Part shown: positions 15,633 through 24,279 of the stretch, piece after piece
Numbering within the stretch: position 1 is the first letter of the stretch
Layout of the letters: every line of letters starts with the position of its first letter
Assembly: GCA_965278995.1 (NCBI GenBank)
Contig: OZ257136.1
Location: 5,208,001-5,272,000 of the forward strand
Length of the DNA: 64,000 nt
From: JADJYF01 sp965278995
Lineage (GTDB): Bacteria; Pseudomonadota; Gammaproteobacteria; Ga0077536
Direction of reading: 5' to 3'
The notes under the pieces: model-generated
What the model was told of the DNA's origin: nothing
Database searches by the model: none
What the model saw: the letters and a program-made list of their open reading frames with translations, nothing else
Made by a program: the position numbers and the translations under genes

Positions 15633-16498
15633 GGGTCGCGGCCCCAGGTCAATTTGGCGCGCAGGGTCACGAAATGATCGTAAGTCGCCGGATGCAGCAA
15701 AGTGACTGACTGTTCGCGACGGAAAACCCGCACGCGATCGCCGGGCAGGAGTTCCTGAACCGAATTGCCGTCGCAGGTCACGCGCGATTCGTCCTGTCTA
15801 TCGGTCGCGATATGGATCTCGATGATCGAACTGTCGCTGATCACGATGGGTCGATTGGTCAATGTATGTGGGCAGACCGGCACGAGCACCAGCGCACGGA
15901 TGCTCGGCTCGAGTATCGGTCCGCCGCCGGACAGCGCATAGGCGGTCGAGCCGGTAGGTGTCGCCACGATCATGCCGTCTGAACGCTGTGAATGCAGGAA
16001 CTTGCCGTCGACATAAGTCTCCAGCGTTATCAAGCGCGCGGTGTTCCATTTCTGCACGACGACGTCGTTCAAGCCGTCCTCACTGGCAATGACGACATCG
16101 TTGCGGACGATTTCGCAGCCGAGTACGGCGCGCTGTTCGGCTAGATACTGCCCGTCAAGCACGGCATCGAGGCCAGTGCCGATGTCCGCCACGGCGAGGT
16201 CGGTGAGAAAGCCGAGACGCCCGAGATTGACGCCGAGCAGCGGCACCTGACGCGGATAAATGAGGCCGGCCGAGAGCAGCAGAGTGCCGTCCCCGCCGAT
16301 AGAGAGCACAAGATCACAGGTTGCCGGCAGCTCGGTGCGAGGCACGATGCGGTACTCGCCGACCGCGCCTGCGGTATCCGGCTGGATTTCGACCAGCACC
16401 TCCAGACCGCGGCGGTTCAGAACGGCGAGGACGGCTTCCAGAGCGTCTTTGACGGCAGGCTCGTGCGTTTTGGTCACGATCCCTATGCGCGTGAACAT
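15626..16498 (-). CDS. nadK: NAD kinase
   Basis: ATP-dependent phosphorylation of NAD to NADP. Key motifs: GGDGTLLLSAG (the conserved GGDG) near residue 66, GVNLGRLGFLTDL, and TPTGSTAYALSGGGPI, which are the NAD-kinase fingerprints. Length is 290 residues from the ATG at 16496-16498, close to E. coli NadK (292). A start 14 codons upstream is in frame but less like the family. It is divergent from hrcA and overlaps recN downstream. Confidence 0.96.
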   Translation of the reverse strand: MFTRIGIVTKTHEPAVKDALEAVLAVLNRRGLEVLVEIQPDTAGAVGEYRIVPRTELPATCDLVLSIGGDGTLLLSAGLIYPRQVPLLGVNLGRLGFLTDLAVADIGTGLDAVLDGQYLAEQRAVLGCEIVRNDVVIASEDGLNDVVVQKWNTARLITLETYVDGKFLHSQRSDGMIVATPTGSTAYALSGGGPILEPSIRALVLVPVCPHTLTNRPIVISDSSIIEIHIATDRQDESRVTCDGNSVQELLPGDRVRVFRREQSVTLLHPATYDHFVTLRAKLTWGRDPC

Positions 16499-16650
16499 TC
16501 GCGGCTGGGCCTGAGCAGAATAGTGTGGGCAAATTAGCACTTTGCCGATCAGCGGGGCAACGTGGATTTTGCATGCATGGCTGCACGGTGTTAGATTCGA
16601 CCATCAAAACACACGCCACGGTTGCGTTCAGGAATCATGGCCCAGGAATA

Positions 16651-17703
16651 ATGGCCAAGTTCAGTACCGACATCCGACTCAGCGAACGCTCCCAGTATCT
16701 GTTCAAGATCCTGGTCGAGCGTTACATCGCCGATGGCCAGCCGGTCGGCTCGCGCACGCTTGCGCGCGACGCCAAGCTCGATCTGAGTCCGGCGACCATC
16801 CGCAATGTGATGGCCGACCTCGAAGATCTCGGCCTGATCAAGTCGCCGCACACCTCGGCCGGGCGCATTCCGACCGTACGCGGATATCGGCTGTTCGTCG
16901 ACTCGATGGTGACGTTCCGACACCTGAGTTCGAGCGAAATACGCCACATGGAGACCAGCCTGGACGGCGAAGACGACATCCAGGCGCTACTCGGTGCAAC
17001 TTCGCGCATGCTGTCGGAAGTCACCAAGCTGGCCGGCCTGGTGATGATCCCGGTCATGGAGCGACGCGCGTTGCGCCAGGTCGAATTTCTGTCGTTGAAC
17101 GACAATCGCGTGCTGGCCATCCTGATCACCAACGATCGCGAAGTCGAGAACCGCATCATCAAGACCAACCGGACTTACTCGCAATCGGAACTGATCCAGG
17201 CGGCGAACTACCTCACAGCGGCGTTTGCCGGGCGCGACATCGAGGCCGTCAAGAAACGCATCATCCAGGAGATGAGCGCGACGCGGGAAGAAATGGACCA
17301 GTTGATGGCACTGGTCATCGAGATGTCGCAGAAAGTTTTCATCGATACCGAAATCCACAAGGATTTTGTCCTTGCCGGCCAGACCAATCTGATGGAAATC
17401 AACGAGCTGTCGGATATCGACAAGCTGCGCGCCCTGTTCGAGGCGTTCAATCAGAAGCGCGATATTCTGCATCTGCTCGACCAGGCGATCAGCGCCTCCG
17501 GCGTGCAGATCTTCATCGGCGAGGAATCCGGCTACGAAGTGCTCGACGAATGCAGCGTGGTCACCTCGACCTATGCCGACGACCACCGTACGCTCGGTGT
17601 GCTGGCCGTCATCGGGCCGACCCGCATGGAATATGAACGGGTCATCCCGATAGTCGACCTCACGGCGAAAATGCTGAGCAGCGCCTTGAATTCCCGCAAC
17701 TAG
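16651..17703 (+). CDS. hrcA: Heat-inducible transcription repressor HrcA
   Basis: A 350-residue repressor that binds CIRCE operators of chaperone genes and needs GroEL for activity. N-terminal winged helix: SERSQYLFKILVERYIADGQ, PVGSRTLARDAKLDLSPATI, RNVMADLEDLGLIKSPHTSA, GRIPTVRGYRLFVD; C-terminal VVTSTYADDHRTLGVLAVIG and the final AKMLSSALN. The ATG at 16651 follows AGGAATA; an upstream in-frame start would add 42 atypical residues. No canonical CIRCE is present; only a degenerate half-match lies at 16534-16560. It heads the hrcA-grpE-dnaK-dnaJ cluster and carries a sigma-32-like promoter in its 3' end. Confidence 0.94.
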   Translation: MAKFSTDIRLSERSQYLFKILVERYIADGQPVGSRTLARDAKLDLSPATIRNVMADLEDLGLIKSPHTSAGRIPTVRGYRLFVDSMVTFRHLSSSEIRHMETSLDGEDDIQALLGATSRMLSEVTKLAGLVMIPVMERRALRQVEFLSLNDNRVLAILITNDREVENRIIKTNRTYSQSELIQAANYLTAAFAGRDIEAVKKRIIQEMSATREEMDQLMALVIEMSQKVFIDTEIHKDFVLAGQTNLMEINELSDIDKLRALFEAFNQKRDILHLLDQAISASGVQIFIGEESGYEVLDECSVVTSTYADDHRTLGVLAVIGPTRMEYERVIPIVDLTAKMLSSALNSRN

Positions 17704-17712
17704 TCTCCATCT
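17685..17712 (+). promoter_or_regulatory. Sigma-32-like promoter for grpE
   Basis: CTTGAA (17685-17690), a 14-nt spacer, then CTCCATCT (17705-17712), against the heat-shock consensus CTTGAA and CCCCATnT: six of six and all but one of the specified -10 bases. It overlaps the last codons and stop of hrcA and lies 87 bp before the grpE start. RpoH-directed control would let grpE be induced independently of hrcA. Confidence 0.65.
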
Positions 17713-17798
17713 CGCCGCTAGCGCCTGACGGCGCGACCGTGGCGTCCGCCTGAGCGTGCGCCCCCTCTGGATTAAGACTCATAGAAAGGTTTAAGTGC

Positions 17799-18359
17799 GT
17801 GAACGAACAACCCGATAGCGGACCGGACGTCAATGCCGGCGCGGACGCCGGTGCCGAATCCGGAGCAGACGGCGCAGCGCCGGACGAGGTGGCCGAAACC
17901 GAGCGACTGCGAAACGAGCTGGCGGCGACCAAAGACGAAATGCTGCGCATGCGGGCCGCCGCCGACAATCTGCGCAAACGCGCGGAACGCGACATCGAAG
18001 CCGCGCATAAATATGCTGTCGAGCGCTTCGCCAACGAACTCCTGCCGGTCAAGGACAGCATGGAGCTCGGGCTCTCCGCCGCGCTGGCCGCGACCGAGGT
18101 CGAGACCATCAAACAGGGCATGGAGATGACGCTGAAGATGCTGCATGACTTCCTGGAGAAGATGCAGATCCGCAAGATCGAACCGCAAGGTGAGCGTTTC
18201 GACCCCGAATTCCATCAGGCCATGACCATGCGCGAGGCATCCGAGGTCGAGCCAGGTACGGTCCTGCAGGTGTTGCAGAGCGGCTACCTGTTGAACGAGC
18301 GCCTGCTGCGTCCGGCGCTGGTCGTGGTGTCGAAGGCCCCGGTCGACGGCGACGGTTGA
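17799..18359 (+). CDS. grpE: Nucleotide exchange factor GrpE
   Basis: Releases ADP from DnaK in the chaperone cycle. 186 residues, with an acidic disordered start, a long helix (ERLRNELAATKDEMLRMRAA, ADNLRKRAERDIEAAHKYAV), and the beta domain containing PQGERFDPEFHQAMT and TVLQVLQSGYLLNERLLRPA. This matches GrpE throughout. The start is a GTG at 17799, with GAAAGG 10 bases upstream. It lies between hrcA and dnaK and has its own sigma-32-like promoter. Confidence 0.96.
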   Translation: MNEQPDSGPDVNAGADAGAESGADGAAPDEVAETERLRNELAATKDEMLRMRAAADNLRKRAERDIEAAHKYAVERFANELLPVKDSMELGLSAALAATEVETIKQGMEMTLKMLHDFLEKMQIRKIEPQGERFDPEFHQAMTMREASEVEPGTVLQVLQSGYLLNERLLRPALVVVSKAPVDGDG

Positions 18360-18382
18360 AATAATCAGCCCTGGCCCCACCT
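18355..18382 (+). promoter_or_regulatory. Sigma-32-like promoter for dnaK
   Basis: GTTGAA (18355-18360), a 14-nt spacer, then CCCCACCT (18375-18382). It matches the heat-shock consensus at all but one base in each box. The spacer is the same length as that before grpE. It overlaps the grpE stop codon and lies 63 bp before the dnaK start. Confidence 0.6.
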
Positions 18383-18445
18383 TACACGGCAATGACCGGC
18401 CCGAGCGCGGGCCGGCGGAATCAAAAGTTCAGTTAGAGGCACATC

Positions 18446-20377
18446 ATGGGCAAGATCATCGGTATCGATTTGGGCACGACGAACTCGTGCGTTGCTGTGC
18501 TCGAAGGCGGCAAGGCCAAAGTCATCGAAAACAGCGAAGGCGCGCGAACCACGCCATCCATTGTCGCGTTCACCAGTGACGACGAGGTTCTGGTCGGCCA
18601 GTCCGCCAAGCGTCAGGCGGTGACCAACCCCAAGAACACGCTGTTCGCGGTCAAGCGGCTCATCGGGCGCAAATTCGACGACGAAGTCGTGCAGAAAGAC
18701 CGCAACATGGTCGCGTACAACATCGCCCGCGCCGACAACGGTGACGCCTGGGTCGAAGCCAACGGCAAAAAGATGGCGCCGCCGGAAGTCTCGGCGCGTG
18801 TACTGATGAAGATGAAGAAAACCGCCGAGGATTATCTCGGTGAGCCGGTGACCGAAGCGGTCATCACGGTGCCTGCTTATTTCAACGATTCGCAGCGTCA
18901 GGCGACCAAGGACGCAGGGCGTATCGCCGGCCTTGAAGTGAAGCGCATCATCAACGAGCCGACCGCGGCCGCGCTCGCTTATGGCATGGACCGGCGGCAG
19001 GGCGACGCCAAGATCGTGGTCTACGATCTCGGTGGCGGCACGTTCGACATCTCGGTGATTGAAATCGCTGTCGTCGATGGTGAGCACCAGTTCGAAGTGT
19101 TGTCGACCAATGGCGACACCTTCCTCGGTGGCGAAGACTTCGACATGCGTCTGATCGACTTTCTCTCGGACGAGTTCAAGAAAGACCAGGGCATCGATCT
19201 GCATAACGATCCGCTTGCTTTGCAGCGGCTGAAAGAAGCGGCCGAGAAAGCCAAGATCGAGCTCTCTTCGAGTCAGCAGACCGATGTCAATCTGCCCTAC
19301 ATCACCGCCGATGCCAGCGGCCCGAAGCACTTGAACGTGAAGATCACGCGCGCCAAGCTCGAATCGCTGGTCGATGCGCTCATCACGCGCACCATCGAGC
19401 CCTGTCGTATTGCGCTCAAGGATGCCGGCCTCAAAGCGTCGGATATCGATGACGTGATCCTGGTCGGCGGTCAGACCCGCATGCCCAAGGTGCAGGAAGT
19501 CGTCAAGGAGTTTTTCGGTCGCGAGCCGCGCAAGGACGTCAATCCCGATGAAGCGGTAGCGGTCGGCGCTGCCATCCAGGCTGGCGTGCTGGGCGGCGAC
19601 GTCAAGGATGTCCTGCTGCTCGACGTGACACCGCTGTCTCTCGGTATCGAGACGCTCGGTGGCGTCATGACCAAGCTGATCGAGAAGAACACCACCATCC
19701 CGACCAAGGCTCAGCAGGTGTTCTCGACCGCCGACGATAACCAGACCGCGGTCACCGTGCATGTGCTGCAGGGAGAACGCGAACGGGCCACGGCCAACAA
19801 GTCGCTGGGGCGGTTCGATCTGGCCGATATTCCGCCGGCGCCACGCGGTGTTCCGCAAGTCGAAGTGACATTCGATATCGATGCCAACGGTATCTTGAAC
19901 GTCTCGGCCAAGGACAAAGCCACCGGCAAGGCACAGTCCATCGTGATCAAGGCTTCGAGTGGCTTGTCCGATCAGGAAATCGAACGCATGGTCAAGGATG
20001 CCGAGGCGCATGCCGAGGAAGACCGCAAGTTCCAGACTCTGGTCAACGCGCGTAATCAGGCTGACTCGCTGGTGCATTCGACCAGGAAGTCGCTCGCCGA
20101 ACTCGGCGAGAAAGTCGAACTGAACGAGCGGACTGCGGTTGAGGCGGCGATCGCTGCGGTCGAGAAAGCGATGGCCGGCGATGATCCGGCGGACATCGAG
20201 ACCCAGGCACAGCAACTCGCCGAGCTCTCGGGTAAGATGGCGCAGGCCGCCTACAAGGACGAGAACGCCGGCGCGGATGCCGGTGAGGCGGCGGCAGGTG
20301 GCAAGGCGAAGTCCGGCGCGCGCGCCGATGACAATGTCGTCGATGCCGACTTTGAAGAAGTCAAAGACGACAAATAA
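18446..20377 (+). CDS. dnaK: Molecular chaperone DnaK (Hsp70)
   Basis: 643 residues, a full-length Hsp70. Nucleotide domain: GIDLGTTNSCVAV at the start, DLGGGTFDISV, VGGQTRMPKVQ; linker and substrate domain: DVLLLDVTPLSLGIETLGGV, VTVHVLQGERERA; lid ending in DDNVVDADFEEVKDDK, the proteobacterial DnaK end. It folds and protects proteins with DnaJ and GrpE, whose genes flank it. The ATG at 18446 follows AGAGGC. A sigma-32-like promoter lies just upstream and a stem-loop separates it from dnaJ. Confidence 0.99.
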   Translation: MGKIIGIDLGTTNSCVAVLEGGKAKVIENSEGARTTPSIVAFTSDDEVLVGQSAKRQAVTNPKNTLFAVKRLIGRKFDDEVVQKDRNMVAYNIARADNGDAWVEANGKKMAPPEVSARVLMKMKKTAEDYLGEPVTEAVITVPAYFNDSQRQATKDAGRIAGLEVKRIINEPTAAALAYGMDRRQGDAKIVVYDLGGGTFDISVIEIAVVDGEHQFEVLSTNGDTFLGGEDFDMRLIDFLSDEFKKDQGIDLHNDPLALQRLKEAAEKAKIELSSSQQTDVNLPYITADASGPKHLNVKITRAKLESLVDALITRTIEPCRIALKDAGLKASDIDDVILVGGQTRMPKVQEVVKEFFGREPRKDVNPDEAVAVGAAIQAGVLGGDVKDVLLLDVTPLSLGIETLGGVMTKLIEKNTTIPTKAQQVFSTADDNQTAVTVHVLQGERERATANKSLGRFDLADIPPAPRGVPQVEVTFDIDANGILNVSAKDKATGKAQSIVIKASSGLSDQEIERMVKDAEAHAEEDRKFQTLVNARNQADSLVHSTRKSLAELGEKVELNERTAVEAAIAAVEKAMAGDDPADIETQAQQLAELSGKMAQAAYKDENAGADAGEAAAGGKAKSGARADDNVVDADFEEVKDDK

Positions 20378-20409
20378 GGCACACCAGCCTGGCTGGTCAC
20401 TGCCCTCTG

Positions 20410-20441
20410 AGGCCCGGTCAGGCTAAAGCCTCTCCGGGCTT
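20410..20441 (+). promoter_or_regulatory. dnaK-dnaJ intergenic stem-loop
   Basis: AGGCCCGG (20410-20417) pairs with CCGGGCTT (20434-20441), one pair being G-T, and an inner AGGCT (20420-20424) pairs with AGCCT (20427-20431), separated by 2-nt bulges. No T-run follows, so it is more likely a partial attenuator or mRNA-stability element setting the dnaK:dnaJ ratio than a full terminator. Confidence 0.55.
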
Positions 20442-20480
20442 CGGCGTTGTAGGGACCACTGCAGAACAAGCAAGAAAGTC

Positions 20481-21608
20481 ATGGCCAAACGGGACTATTA
20501 CGAAGTGTTGGGCGTCGACCGCAACGCGGACGACGCCGAGCTGAAGAAAGCTTATCGCCGGTTGGCCATGAAATATCATCCGGATCGCAATCCGGATGAC
20601 GCCAACGCCGAAGATCAGTTCAAGGAAGCGAAAGAAGCTTTCGAGATGCTGAGCGACAAGCAGAAGCGGGCGGCTTATGACCAGTTCGGGCATGCCGGCG
20701 TCGACCCCTCGGCCGGCGGTGGCTTCAGCGGTGCCGGTGGTTTCAGCGATATTTTCGACAGCGTGTTCGGCGATATTTTCGGCGGCGGGGCGCGTGGTGG
20801 AACGCGCGCTTATCGCGGCGCCGATCTGCGTTACGACCTCGAAATGTCACTGGAAGACGCGGTCGCCGGCAGCGAGATCAAGATTCGTGTGCCGACACTG
20901 ATCGGCTGCGAGACCTGCGGTGGCAAAGGTTCGCGCAGCGGTCGTCCGCCTGAAACCTGCGGAACCTGCGGCGGTGCCGGTCAGGTTCGTATGCAGCAGG
21001 GCTTTTTCTCCGTCCAGCAGACCTGCCCCAAGTGTCGTGGCGCAGGCAAACACATCACTGATCCGTGTGCGACCTGCAGCGGTTCGGGTAAGACGCGCGG
21101 CAGCAAGACCATCTCGGTCAAAGTGCCTGCGGGTGTCGACAACGGCGATCGCATCCGGCTGTCGGGCGAAGGTGAACCGGGCCAGAACGGCGGGCCGTCG
21201 GGGGATCTGTACGTCAACGTGGTGGTCAAACCGCACCCGATATTCGTGCGTGAAGAAACCGATCTGCGCTGCGAAGTGCCGATAGATTTTGTCACCGCTG
21301 CACTTGGCGGCGAACTCGAAGTACCGACGCTCGAAGGACGCGTCGTACTCAAGATCCCGGCCGAAACGCAGACCGGCAAGATGTTCCGCCTGCGCGGCAA
21401 AGGCGTTCGATCGGTTCGCGGCGGCGCAGTAGGCGATCTGATCTGCCGAGTCGCGGTCGAGACGCCAGTCAGCCTCAGCAAGGAGCAGCGCGAGCTGCTG
21501 CGTCAGTTCGGTGAGACCCTGACGGGCGGTGGCGACAAGCACAATCCGCGCGCGACCTCGTGGCTGGACGGCGTGAAGAAATTTTTCGAAGAGATGAAGT
21601 TCTCTTGA
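20481..21608 (+). CDS. dnaJ: Co-chaperone DnaJ (Hsp40)
   Basis: 375 residues, type I DnaJ. J domain with HPD (KYHPDRNP, residues about 30-37), a Gly/Phe-rich linker (GGGFSGAGGFSDIFDSVFGD), four zinc-binding CxxCxGxG-type repeats (CETCGGKG, CGTCGGAG, CPKCRGAG, CATCSGSG), and the C-terminal substrate domain. It stimulates DnaK ATPase and delivers substrates. The stop codon overlaps the likely TTG start of dapB. Confidence 0.98.
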   Translation: MAKRDYYEVLGVDRNADDAELKKAYRRLAMKYHPDRNPDDANAEDQFKEAKEAFEMLSDKQKRAAYDQFGHAGVDPSAGGGFSGAGGFSDIFDSVFGDIFGGGARGGTRAYRGADLRYDLEMSLEDAVAGSEIKIRVPTLIGCETCGGKGSRSGRPPETCGTCGGAGQVRMQQGFFSVQQTCPKCRGAGKHITDPCATCSGSGKTRGSKTISVKVPAGVDNGDRIRLSGEGEPGQNGGPSGDLYVNVVVKPHPIFVREETDLRCEVPIDFVTAALGGELEVPTLEGRVVLKIPAETQTGKMFRLRGKGVRSVRGGAVGDLICRVAVETPVSLSKEQRELLRQFGETLTGGGDKHNPRATSWLDGVKKFFEEMKFS

Positions 21609-22444
21609 GCGCGAGCATCGGCGCCGCCGGCAGCGGGCACCAGACGCGCGTTGCACTGGCCGGTGCTGCAGGCCGTATGGGTCGTACGCTCGCCGGCCTG
21701 CTGGCTGGCCATGAGACGCTTGTTCTTGGCGCCGCCGGTGAACATCCGCAATCGCCGCAACTCGGTCTGGATGCCGGTGTCCTGGCAGGAGTCAATCCGG
21801 CAGGCTGCCCGATAGTTCCCGACCTCGCCACGGTCATCGACGATTTCGACGTACTCATCGATTTCACCGTGCCAGAGTCGACACTACGCCACGTCGAGCT
21901 GTGTCGTCGGCATGGCAAGCGCATGGTCATCGGCACCACCGGTCTTGGCTCCTCGGTCGCTGCGCTCGAAGCGGCGAGTCAGGACATTGCGATAGTCTTT
22001 GCGCCCAACATGAGCGTTGGCGTGAATCTGTGTTTCCGTCTCATTGAACTTGCCGCGCGCGCGCTTGGCGACGAATTCGATGTCGAGATCATCGAGGCCC
22101 ATCATCGGCACAAAATCGACGCGCCTTCCGGCACCGCCGTGCGCATGGGCGAGATCCTGGCGGCGACGCTCGGGCGCGATCTTGCAACTGATGCGGTCTA
22201 TGGTCGGCAAGGCCGGACCGGTCCGCGCGGCAAGCGCGAGATTGGATTCGAAACCATCCGTGCCGGCGAAATCGTCGGCGACCACACCGTGCTGTTCGCC
22301 GGTGCCGGCGAGCGCATCGAGATCACCCACCGTGCCGCGGATCGCTCGACCTTTGCGAGCGGCGCGCTGCGCGCCGCTGCCTGGGTGATGACGAAGCACA
22401 ACGGTCTGTACGACATGCAAGACGTTCTCGATCTCCAGTCGTAG
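21605..22444 (+). CDS. dapB: 4-hydroxy-tetrahydrodipicolinate reductase
   Basis: NAD(P)H-dependent step of the diaminopimelate/lysine pathway. N-terminal Rossmann motif RVALAGAAGRMGRTLAGLL, GTTGLG, FAPNMSVGVN, and the catalytic segment EAHHRHKIDAPSGTA with its His-His pair and Lys. About 279 residues from the TTG at 21605, whose TTGA overlaps the dnaJ stop; the frame is also open further up but has no better start outside dnaJ. Translational coupling to dnaJ is likely. dapD and dapC of the same pathway lie at 34-36 kb. The next core gene, carA, is displaced by two inserted genes. Confidence 0.93.
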   Translation: MSASIGAAGSGHQTRVALAGAAGRMGRTLAGLLAGHETLVLGAAGEHPQSPQLGLDAGVLAGVNPAGCPIVPDLATVIDDFDVLIDFTVPESTLRHVELCRRHGKRMVIGTTGLGSSVAALEAASQDIAIVFAPNMSVGVNLCFRLIELAARALGDEFDVEIIEAHHRHKIDAPSGTAVRMGEILAATLGRDLATDAVYGRQGRTGPRGKREIGFETIRAGEIVGDHTVLFAGAGERIEITHRAADRSTFASGALRAAAWVMTKHNGLYDMQDVLDLQS

Positions 22445-22541
22445 CCAGCAGACACAGCAATCGGAGCAATTCGGACAAGGCACTTACAACCACTGGCGCC
22501 TGGGTCGAACCTCCAAGAAAGCTTACCTTCATCAAAAATAG

Positions 22542-22576
22542 TCACCAGCCTGTTAATCGACTTAACAGGCCGGTGA
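22542..22576. repeat. 35-bp inverted repeat made of two MITE-like ends
   Basis: TCACCAGCCTGTTAA (22542-22556) and TTAACAGGCCGGTGA (22562-22576) pair with one mismatch around TCGAC. Each arm equals the outer end of the repeat at 1783-1925, so this looks like two ends joined with the interior lost. It lies between convergent genes, carries the stop codon of the TPR gene, and could end transcription from both sides. Confidence 0.7.
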
Positions 22577-24174
22577 ACGCTTCATGACGTTGCTTTCGGA
22601 CGAGTCTTACTGACGGGTACCATGTACTCCGCTCGTGCTCCGCGCCCCAGCGCCAATCAGGAGCCGGAGGCAACAGGATCCAAGCCGGCCTCCCCATTGC
22701 GCCGACCAAATGCGCAGTTGCGGTATCGATAGTAACAACGAAATCCAGACACTGCAGCGCAGCTGCGGTATCTGCAAACGATTGAATCTCCGTCCGTAGT
22801 TCGTGCACCTTCGTCGACCGACTCAAATAGGCGGCATCGTGCTCTCTACACTCCGGTTGTAACAGGACCAGCTCGTAGTCTTCGCCGAGAACGTCAACGA
22901 AGTGTTGGAGTGGAACTGGTCTATCCCGGTCGCGCTTGAATTCCGAATTGCCTGAACACGTTATTCCTATTGTCGGCCGCGAGCTATGCGTGCGCTCATT
23001 CCAATATTCAAAGCGTGATTTGTCAGCGAACAAATAAGGTACGCGGTTAGGTATCGACTCCAATGTGGTTTGAAGGTGATAAGGAACACTCATGAGGGCA
23101 CAGTGAAAATCGCAGCTCAGGTGCGTTTGCCCGGTGACGATAACTTCGGGATTGGACTCCAGGGTCATCATGAGCTCGCGGAGAACTGCGGGAACTTCAA
23201 GAATTACGGTTGCTCCCATCCCTGCCAACGTGTTCGCGAATCTACAAAACTGAATCGTGTCCCCGAACCCCTGCTCGCTCCACAACAGGATTCTCTTGCC
23301 GCGTAGCGACTCGCCATTCCACGGTGGCTCTGCGCGAACTTGGACCATCGCTGCACTTGCCGATTTCCAGCGCCACTCGTACCCCGGCCATCCTCGTAAA
23401 TAGTCTCCGCGCAGTAGATAGGTTATTCCCATGTTGAGATGCGATTCTGCGTGCTCGGGAGAGATGGCAAGAGATGTCTTGTACGCGTCTATCGCTTCGT
23501 CAAATCTTCCAAGTTCGCGGAGGGCCAGTCCGCGGCCGCAGTGTGCTACAGCTGAACATTGATCGATGGAAAGCGCCAGGTCATAGGCGGCCAGACTCTG
23601 CTCTGGCTCGCTCAGAAATCGATGCGCAGAACCTAGATTGATATAGGAGTTGATGTCACCTGGATTTGACTTGGTTGCACGAAGAAGTACGTCGCGTGCC
23701 GCTTCGTATCGCCTCGTCTCAAGTAGTACGACGCCATAGTTGTTGAGCACGTCCGCATCATTCGGATGCATTTCTATATGCTTGTGGAAGACTTCGTCAG
23801 CTTCTCGGTACCGTTTACGTTTTGTGTACACAAATCCGATTGTTCAGGGCATCAATGTTCTTCGGGTTGCGTACCAATACGCGATCAAAGAGTACCAGTG
23901 CGTCGCTGTGATTCGCTGATCGTGTGAGGTAGATGCCTTCACACACGAGCACCATCTGATTGTCCGGGTCGATACTGCGTGCCATGCTGGCATACTCGCG
24001 TCCCTTCGGATCGTTCGTCAGTACCCCGATTGCAGCGAGCGCGCAAAGCGCTTCCAGGTCTCGGGGTTCTTTTTCGAGTAGCTCGAGAAATAGATTCCCC
24101 GCGACAACATGGTCGCCTCGTTGATAGAGAGCGATGGCTTGTTTCTTCAGTTGGTCAACGTTCTGATATTCCAT
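22542..24174 (-). pseudogene. TPR-glycosyltransferase gene split by a frameshift
   Basis: Two minus-strand frames join in a 17-bp overlap. 23815-24174 (119 residues, MEYQNVDQLKKQAIALYQRG.. to ..NIDALNNR) holds TPR units; 22542-23831 (429 residues, from MYTKRKRYREADEVFHKHI) continues them in the next frame and ends in a glycosyltransferase-like domain (LRGKRILLWSEQGFGDTIQF, DFVVTIDTATAHLVGAMG, WILLPPAPDWRW) found in TPR proteins related to O-GlcNAc transferases. The TPR pattern is continuous if the frame shifts near AATCGGATTTG. The interrupted frame could be a sequencing error, a true mutation or two proteins. The region is visibly less GC-rich than its neighbours and breaks the usual dapB-carA order, suggesting transfer. 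Confidence 0.7.
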
Positions 24175-24279
24175 GGGCTTCGGGCGCTGTTGGGAATATC
24201 ATAACGAGCAATAAAAAGGGGCCGCAACTCTCGGGCTGCGCTATACTCGAGCCGGCGACCACCCTGTGGGAAGGATGTC

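Noticed and set aside
16534..16560. CIRCE-like inverted repeat before hrcA (TTAGCACTT, 9 nt, GCGGGGCAA)
   Set aside because: The first arm and spacer length fit, but only 5 of 9 bases match in the second arm, so it is not listed as an operator.
18365..20215. A long open minus-strand frame (616 codons) opposite dnaK
   Set aside because: The plus strand encodes an unmistakable complete DnaK. The antisense product has no family motifs and arises from GC-rich codon bias.
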